From Chryseobacterium gleum (lineage in GTDB: Bacteria > Bacteroidota > Bacteroidia > Flavobacteriales_D > Crocinitomicaceae): a stretch of 8,718 bases of DNA. The notes below the pieces were generated by a model that did no database searches, had not been told where the DNA came from, and saw only the letters and a program-made list of their open reading frames with translations. The translations under genes were made by a program, and so were the position numbers. Shown here in pieces: positions 4,803 to 8,718 of this stretch. How positions within the stretch are numbered: the stretch's first letter is position 1; each line of letters begins with the position of its first letter. The stretch spans positions 1-8,718 of the forward strand of contig CAMCQL010000070.1 of NCBI GenBank assembly GCA_945877005.1, given 5' to 3'.

Positions 4803-6635
4803 TTATTGTGTGTTTTTTAACCAATAGTTTAGACAAGCTACACGCCATACTAATTTGGCAAATTTATTATTTCCTTTTTTAAAATCTTCTATTACTGCTA
4901 TTGTTTTTTCTTTATTTAAAAAATGCATCAAATCAAAATCTAGCTCTAAAAGGTGCGACAAACATCCTCTCAACCATACAACCTCACCAGGTGTAACAAA
5001 TCCTTTTTTATCCTTTCGATATTGAATCGTTTTTGGCAATATACCATCCATTGAATCACGCAAAATCTTTTTGGTAAAACCATCGTTTATTTTAGAACTT
5101 GAGCTCGATGCAAATAACAATTCCACAATGCGATGGTCCAAAAAAGGAACCCTACTTTCAACCGAATGTGCCATTGAATTACGATCTTCATAATGCAACA
5201 ACGTCGGTAAACTAGAATAATTCATCAATGCAAAATGAAAATTATCTAATTTACTGGAAGTAAAATCTGGCAAATTCCACGTTGATGTAAAACTTTTTTT
5301 ATTCATTAAGAAAGGAAGGTATTTCTCGTATTCCATTCGGTATAAATACTTTTCTGATAAAAATACGCACATCAAACTTTTTAGCGCAACATTTGTCATC
5401 TTCCCCCAGCTTGCTTCTTGAAATTGTTTGTAAAAGCTAAATTCTTTCGATAAACTCACCCATTCAAGGGAAGTAAATTTATCTGCAAAAAAACGATAGA
5501 ATCCGTGCAAATATCCTCCCATATAATCATCGGCACCTTGACCACTTAAAACTACTTTTACACCCGCTTCTTTCACCATTTTCATTACATAATACTGTGA
5601 AATGGCAGAAGATCCTGAAAGTGGAACATCCATTGTTTCCGCAATTGAATGAAAATCAGATGCAATTTCAGTTGGTGATGGAGAATAATAATGAGAATGA
5701 AATTTAGTAGGATATTTCTTTTCAATTTCATAGATAAATGGACGCTCGTCCACTGCATTTGTACCTTGATAATAAATTGAAAAGGTATGTAAATCTTTCG
5801 CTAATTCTTTCTCTAAAATACTACATACAATACTTGAACTATCTAACCCTCCACTCAATGTTGCACCTACAGGTACATCGCTTCGCATATGCAATCCCAA
5901 TGAATCTTGAAACAACTCTTGGAATGTTTGTAAGCTATCTTCTTTATGGGTTTTTCCCGTATGGATTTCCCAATAGGCTTTCTTTTTAAGAACTCCCTCT
6001 GAAGAAATCACCATCGAATGTCCTGGTTCAAGAGCATTTACGTGCTCGAAATAGGTCTCGTTCTTAAATCCAACCCATCCTAATTGCAACCCCTTACTTA
6101 CCTGATTCAAATTTAATTCTTTAGAAAAAACAGGGGTGATTTTTAACGATTTAATTTCTGAAGCAAAATAAAATTCTTTGCCTGAAACGCAATAATAAAA
6201 GGGTTTTATCCCAAATCGATCTCTTGAACAAAACAATTCTTTGGAAATGGTATTATAAATAGCAAATGACCACATGCCTAAAAATTTTGACACCATCTTT
6301 TCGCCCCAATACTCATATCCCTTTAAAACAACTTCTGTGTCTGACTCTGAATTAAACGAGTAACCATTTTTTATTAGTTCGTTGCGTAACTCTTTGTAAT
6401 TGTAAATTTCACCATTAAATACGATGGTAAAATGATTGTATTGCATCGGTTGATTCCCCGATTCTGACAAATCAAGAATGCTTAATCGATTATGGCCCAA
6501 ATAACAATTATCTATTTGAAATACGTTAGAAAAATCGGGTCCACGATGGTTGGTTGAATTCACCATTGATCGAATCAATTTCTGACCTTCATCCGAACCA
6601 ATTCTTTGGGTTATAAATCCATGAATACCACACAT
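4803..6635 (-). CDS. asnB: Asparagine synthase (glutamine-hydrolysing), glycan-locus type
   Basis: The 610-residue protein has both halves of AsnB intact. The N-terminal class II glutaminase starts with Met-Cys-Gly-Ile, which gives the Cys2 nucleophile after Met removal and fixes the start. NHRGPDFS (29-36), HNRLSILDLS (48-57), FNGEIYNY (73-80) and SDTE (98-101) are the glutamine-site motifs. The synthetase half has the ATP-pyrophosphatase P-loop SGGLDSS (261-267) and the SGQGADDYMGGY motif (364-375). The length is the usual one for the asparagine synthases found in capsule and O-antigen loci. It hydrolyses glutamine and passes ammonia to an ATP-activated carboxylate. In this setting the target may be a uronic acid or other acidic sugar rather than aspartate, which is an inference from the neighbours. 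It heads the asnB-methyltransferase-glycosyltransferase unit and is preceded by a good promoter 34-63 bases upstream. Confidence 0.93.
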   Translation of the reverse strand: MCGIHGFITQRIGSDEGQKLIRSMVNSTNHRGPDFSNVFQIDNCYLGHNRLSILDLSESGNQPMQYNHFTIVFNGEIYNYKELRNELIKNGYSFNSESDTEVVLKGYEYWGEKMVSKFLGMWSFAIYNTISKELFCSRDRFGIKPFYYCVSGKEFYFASEIKSLKITPVFSKELNLNQVSKGLQLGWVGFKNETYFEHVNALEPGHSMVISSEGVLKKKAYWEIHTGKTHKEDSLQTFQELFQDSLGLHMRSDVPVGATLSGGLDSSSIVCSILEKELAKDLHTFSIYYQGTNAVDERPFIYEIEKKYPTKFHSHYYSPSPTEIASDFHSIAETMDVPLSGSSAISQYYVMKMVKEAGVKVVLSGQGADDYMGGYLHGFYRFFADKFTSLEWVSLSKEFSFYKQFQEASWGKMTNVALKSLMCVFLSEKYLYRMEYEKYLPFLMNKKSFTSTWNLPDFTSSKLDNFHFALMNYSSLPTLLHYEDRNSMAHSVESRVPFLDHRIVELLFASSSSSKINDGFTKKILRDSMDGILPKTIQYRKDKKGFVTPGEVVWLRGCLSHLLELDFDLMHFLNKEKTIAVIEDFKKGNNKFAKLVWRVACLNYWLKNTQ

Positions 6636-6668
6636 ACACCTACCGTTTCGTCTATTAATAGTGAATTA

Positions 6669-6698
6669 CAAATATAACTACTTACTTGCTAACAGCAA
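6669..6698 (-). promoter_or_regulatory. Bacteroidota-type promoter upstream of asnB
   Basis: On the minus strand there is a TTG (6698-6696), a 19-base spacer and TATATTTG (6676-6669). This is an exact match to the -33 TTG / -7 TAnnTTTG consensus with ideal spacing, and it is the best promoter in the window. The -33 element lies inside the last codons of the upstream glycosyltransferase gene, whose TAG stop is at 6680-6678. Transcription would begin near 6662, giving a leader of about 25 bases before the asnB ATG at 6635. Confidence 0.65.
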
Positions 6699-8006
6699 CG
6701 CGACAAGTTCTTTCGTTAAGTTCTTTCTTGTATAATTTTTAGAAACGTCCGTTTTAGAAAAATAGTCGGTTGATTGTTGATGCGCTTCGAGCAATTCTTG
6801 AAGATAATTCAGCGTCTCTTGCTCTTGACCACGATCAAATGTTTTACCAATTGAACATGCTCGAAGGATCTCCGCTGCATCTCCTTGAGGTGGGCCAATA
6901 CAAACAATGGGCTTATTAGTAGCCAAATATTCAAAAAGTTTACCTGTCAAAATACCTTCATTATTTTTGGCCTCAGGAATAGCTAACAAAAGCAAATCAG
7001 AAGAATTCAAATACTTAAAAACATGACTGTGCTCAACATATTCGATGTGTTCAATTGAAGATTCCAATTGCAATTCCTGAATCAATGCATTCAACTGATT
7101 GGGGAAAACGCCAACAAATCTGAAAATGATCTTAACCAAAGGATTTCGGGTAATCAATAGTTTCAACACATTTAAAAAAACATCCCCTGGATAATTCGCC
7201 GCTAAATTCCCTGTATAGGTAATAACAAACTGATTCACTGGTGAACTCAAACGAGGAAATGCTTCGACATCTTGTTCATCATACCCATTTGGCAATACAC
7301 TGATTTTTGCGCGTTGCGATTCAGGTAGCTTTGACGCAAATAAGCGTTGGATGGCTTGACTAACAACCAACACTCGATCTGCTTGTTGAAGTACTTTCAA
7401 CTCATATTTCGCATCAATTTTACGAGCAATTGGAGTATGCATTAAATCGTTGTAATAATAGATATCTGTCCAAGGGTCTCTTAAATCAGCCAACCATTCA
7501 ATTGCACACCTTTGTTTTAAATAAGCCCCAATCAATTGTGTTGAATGTGGAGGACTTGTGGTGATCACATACTTTATACCATGCTCTTGAATCAATTGAA
7601 CAGCTTTCTCTTGTGCAAACTTATTCCATCCTTTTCTAGGGTCAGGAATAAAAAAATTACCTCGAATAAATCGAAATAATTTGCTAAAAAAAGTAGCTTT
7701 ATTTTCTCCAGAAAAACCAGAATGAGGCAATTTTTTACGTCCAAATAATTTCATAAAAAGTTGCAATGACTCCACAGATTTTGTTGAGTAAACTTTTAAA
7801 TCAGGCGAAATCTCTTTTTCCAACGATTGGTCGATCAAGGTGTACGATGCGTCTGATGGAGCGACTGTTAAAACAATTGGTTCGAAGCCAAATTCTGGTA
7901 AATACTTGCAAAATTTAACCCATCGTTGCACTCCTCCTCCTCCAGAAGGTGGCCAATAGTAAGTAACGACAAGAATTTTATTTGATATAGGTTTATTCGT
8001 CTCCAT
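6678..8006 (-). CDS. GT4-type glycosyltransferase, first gene of the glycan locus
   Basis: This 442-residue GT-B enzyme would transfer a sugar from a nucleotide-sugar in the cytoplasm. The acceptor-side domain starts ILVVTYYWPPSGGGGVQRWV (11-30), with the glycine-rich loop typical of GT4 enzymes. YVITTSPPHSTQLIG (146-160) and WLADLRDPW (171-179) are both well conserved in Bacteroidota members. A linker, VLPNGYD (237-243), leads to the donor domain with FVITYTGNLA (260-269). The motif EGILTGKLFEYLATNKPIVC (350-369) supplies both Glu residues of the EX7E donor site. There is no clear membrane segment. A TTG at 8015 could add three codons, but ATG 8006 is preferred. It is followed by asnB after 42 bp and is divergent from the peptidase gene after 62 bp. 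Its G+C (about 37% in six sampled lines) is clearly higher than in the second glycosyltransferase. Sugar specificity is unknown. Confidence 0.87.
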   Translation of the reverse strand: METNKPISNKILVVTYYWPPSGGGGVQRWVKFCKYLPEFGFEPIVLTVAPSDASYTLIDQSLEKEISPDLKVYSTKSVESLQLFMKLFGRKKLPHSGFSGENKATFFSKLFRFIRGNFFIPDPRKGWNKFAQEKAVQLIQEHGIKYVITTSPPHSTQLIGAYLKQRCAIEWLADLRDPWTDIYYYNDLMHTPIARKIDAKYELKVLQQADRVLVVSQAIQRLFASKLPESQRAKISVLPNGYDEQDVEAFPRLSSPVNQFVITYTGNLAANYPGDVFLNVLKLLITRNPLVKIIFRFVGVFPNQLNALIQELQLESSIEHIEYVEHSHVFKYLNSSDLLLLAIPEAKNNEGILTGKLFEYLATNKPIVCIGPPQGDAAEILRACSIGKTFDRGQEQETLNYLQELLEAHQQSTDYFSKTDVSKNYTRKNLTKELVALLLASK

Positions 8007-8068
8007 AACAATCAATCTAACGTAAAAATAAACTAATTTTACACGAAAAATATAATTAAGTCCATAAA
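8007..8068. promoter_or_regulatory. Divergent intergenic region of glycan locus and peptidase
   Basis: This 62-bp AT-rich spacer must drive both the first glycosyltransferase (minus) and the peptidase (plus). Partial -7 matches exist: TAATTTTA at 8034-8041 on the plus strand, and TATTTTTA on the minus strand (near 8020-8030). Each differs from TAnnTTTG at the last base, and neither has a clear TTG/TTTG upstream. I therefore mark the region only and do not place a specific site. Confidence 0.35.
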
Positions 8069-8718
8069 ATGCCTATTAAAAGGTTTTTCTATTTTCTATT
8101 TTCCTTAATAATCACAGTAATAGGTAATGCACAACCTTTTAACTTTAATGATACATTAAGAGGTAGCAATACTCCTGAACGTTCTTGGTGGGAAGTTAAA
8201 AAATACACTCTTACGATAGAACCCAATAGTGCGACGCATGAGTTATCAGGCACCAACAAACTTTTATTTCAAGTAGTCGGAACGCCAACAAAAATGCAGC
8301 TCGACTTACAAGGTGGAATGAAAATTGATTCGTTAATTTTTGAAAATAAAACACTTAACTTTACACACTCGAACAATGTTTGGTGGATTGAGTTTCCCCC
8401 TACCATACAAGTAAAAGAGAACTACGAAATTTCGATTTTTTTTTCTGGAAGCCCTCGAGAAGCTGTTTCTCCCCCCTGGGATGGAGGATGGATTTGGAAA
8501 ACGGATAACACAGGAAATCCTTGGGTGGCGGTAGCATGTCAAGGCTTAGGCGCTAGCTCTTGGTTTCCGTGTAAAGATTACCAAGGAGATGAACCTGATT
8601 TAGGCGTTCAAGTTACAGTAATTGTTCCGAAAGGACTAAATGCCATTTCAAATGGAAAACTCAAGGACCAACTGAACGTTGGGAAAAAAACACATTACGT
8701 ATGGGAAGTTAAAAACCC
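8069..8718 (+). CDS. Secreted M1-family metallopeptidase (aminopeptidase N-like), N-terminal part
   Basis: The gene starts at ATG 8069, has no in-frame stop to the right edge, and so encodes at least 216 residues. It begins with a signal peptide (MPIKRFFYFLFSLIITVIGN then Ala-Gln), with cleavage probably after residue 21. The visible part is the beta-rich N-terminal domain of M1 peptidases. RGSNTPERSWWEVKKYTL (31-48) is a common opening in Bacteroidota members. PWDGGWIWKTDNTGNPW (136-152) and CQGLGASSWFPCKDY (157-171), followed by DEPD and VTVIVPKGLNAISNGKL, are the most conserved part of that domain. The zinc motif HEXXH and the exopeptidase GXMEN motif would lie beyond the window, so catalytic competence cannot be judged. 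The likely role is trimming peptides in the periplasm or outside the cell. It faces away from the glycan locus and is probably unrelated to it. Confidence 0.85.
   Translation, partial: MPIKRFFYFLFSLIITVIGNAQPFNFNDTLRGSNTPERSWWEVKKYTLTIEPNSATHELSGTNKLLFQVVGTPTKMQLDLQGGMKIDSLIFENKTLNFTHSNNVWWIEFPPTIQVKENYEISIFFSGSPREAVSPPWDGGWIWKTDNTGNPWVAVACQGLGASSWFPCKDYQGDEPDLGVQVTVIVPKGLNAISNGKLKDQLNVGKKTHYVWEVKN

Noticed and set aside
5738..5989. An 83-codon open frame on the plus strand
   Set aside because: It is antisense to the conserved synthetase half of asnB and shows no motif of its own.
8333..8542. A 69-codon open frame on the minus strand
   Set aside because: It is antisense to the most conserved part of the M1 peptidase N-terminal domain.
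1..8718. CRISPR array, tRNA, rRNA, intact insertion sequence or phage genes
   Set aside because: I saw no regularly spaced repeats, no cloverleaf or rRNA-like stretches, and no integrase or transposase reading frame.

Overview
The window looks like chromosomal DNA from a member of the phylum Bacteroidota, most likely a flavobacterium-type marine or freshwater lineage. The evidence is the low G+C, intergenic elements that match the Bacteroidota sigma factor consensus (TTG/TTTG, then TAnnTTTG) rather than TATAAT, almost no Shine-Dalgarno sequences, and the protein families present. I cannot name the genus from this sequence.

Layout from left to right. Positions 1-147 (minus) hold the first 49 codons of a secreted protein that runs off the left edge. 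Positions 413-1014 (plus) hold a translationally coupled pair of small proteins, DUF4160 then DUF2442, whose functions are not established. Positions 1085-8006 (minus) hold a compact surface-glycan locus. Its genes, in order of transcription, are a GT4-type glycosyltransferase (8006-6678), an AsnB-type glutamine amidotransferase (6635-4803), a SAM methyltransferase with CxxC pairs (4801-4031), a second GT-B glycosyltransferase (4034-2883) and a polytopic polysaccharide flippase (2587-1085). From 8069 to the right edge (plus) is the N-terminal part of a secreted M1-family aminopeptidase-like protein, transcribed divergently from the glycan locus.

The asnB, methyltransferase and second glycosyltransferase genes form a tight unit (1-bp gap, then a 4-bp ATGA overlap). 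A good promoter for this unit overlaps the 3' end of the upstream glycosyltransferase gene. The flippase has its own promoter 295 bp further on. A plausible combined role is assembly of a short glycan that is modified by amidation and methylation and then flipped across the inner membrane. No polymerase, initiating transferase or sugar-nucleotide enzyme is present between the two boundaries, so those functions must be elsewhere.

The most interesting signals are around the DUF4160-DUF2442 pair. The only ATG that gives a family-like N-terminus is out of frame by one base at a run of eight Ts. The pair is also bracketed by a 12-bp direct repeat, the right copy of which overlaps the stop codon of the flippase. 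The methyltransferase and second glycosyltransferase have distinctly lower G+C than the other glycan genes, which suggests a swapped-in module.
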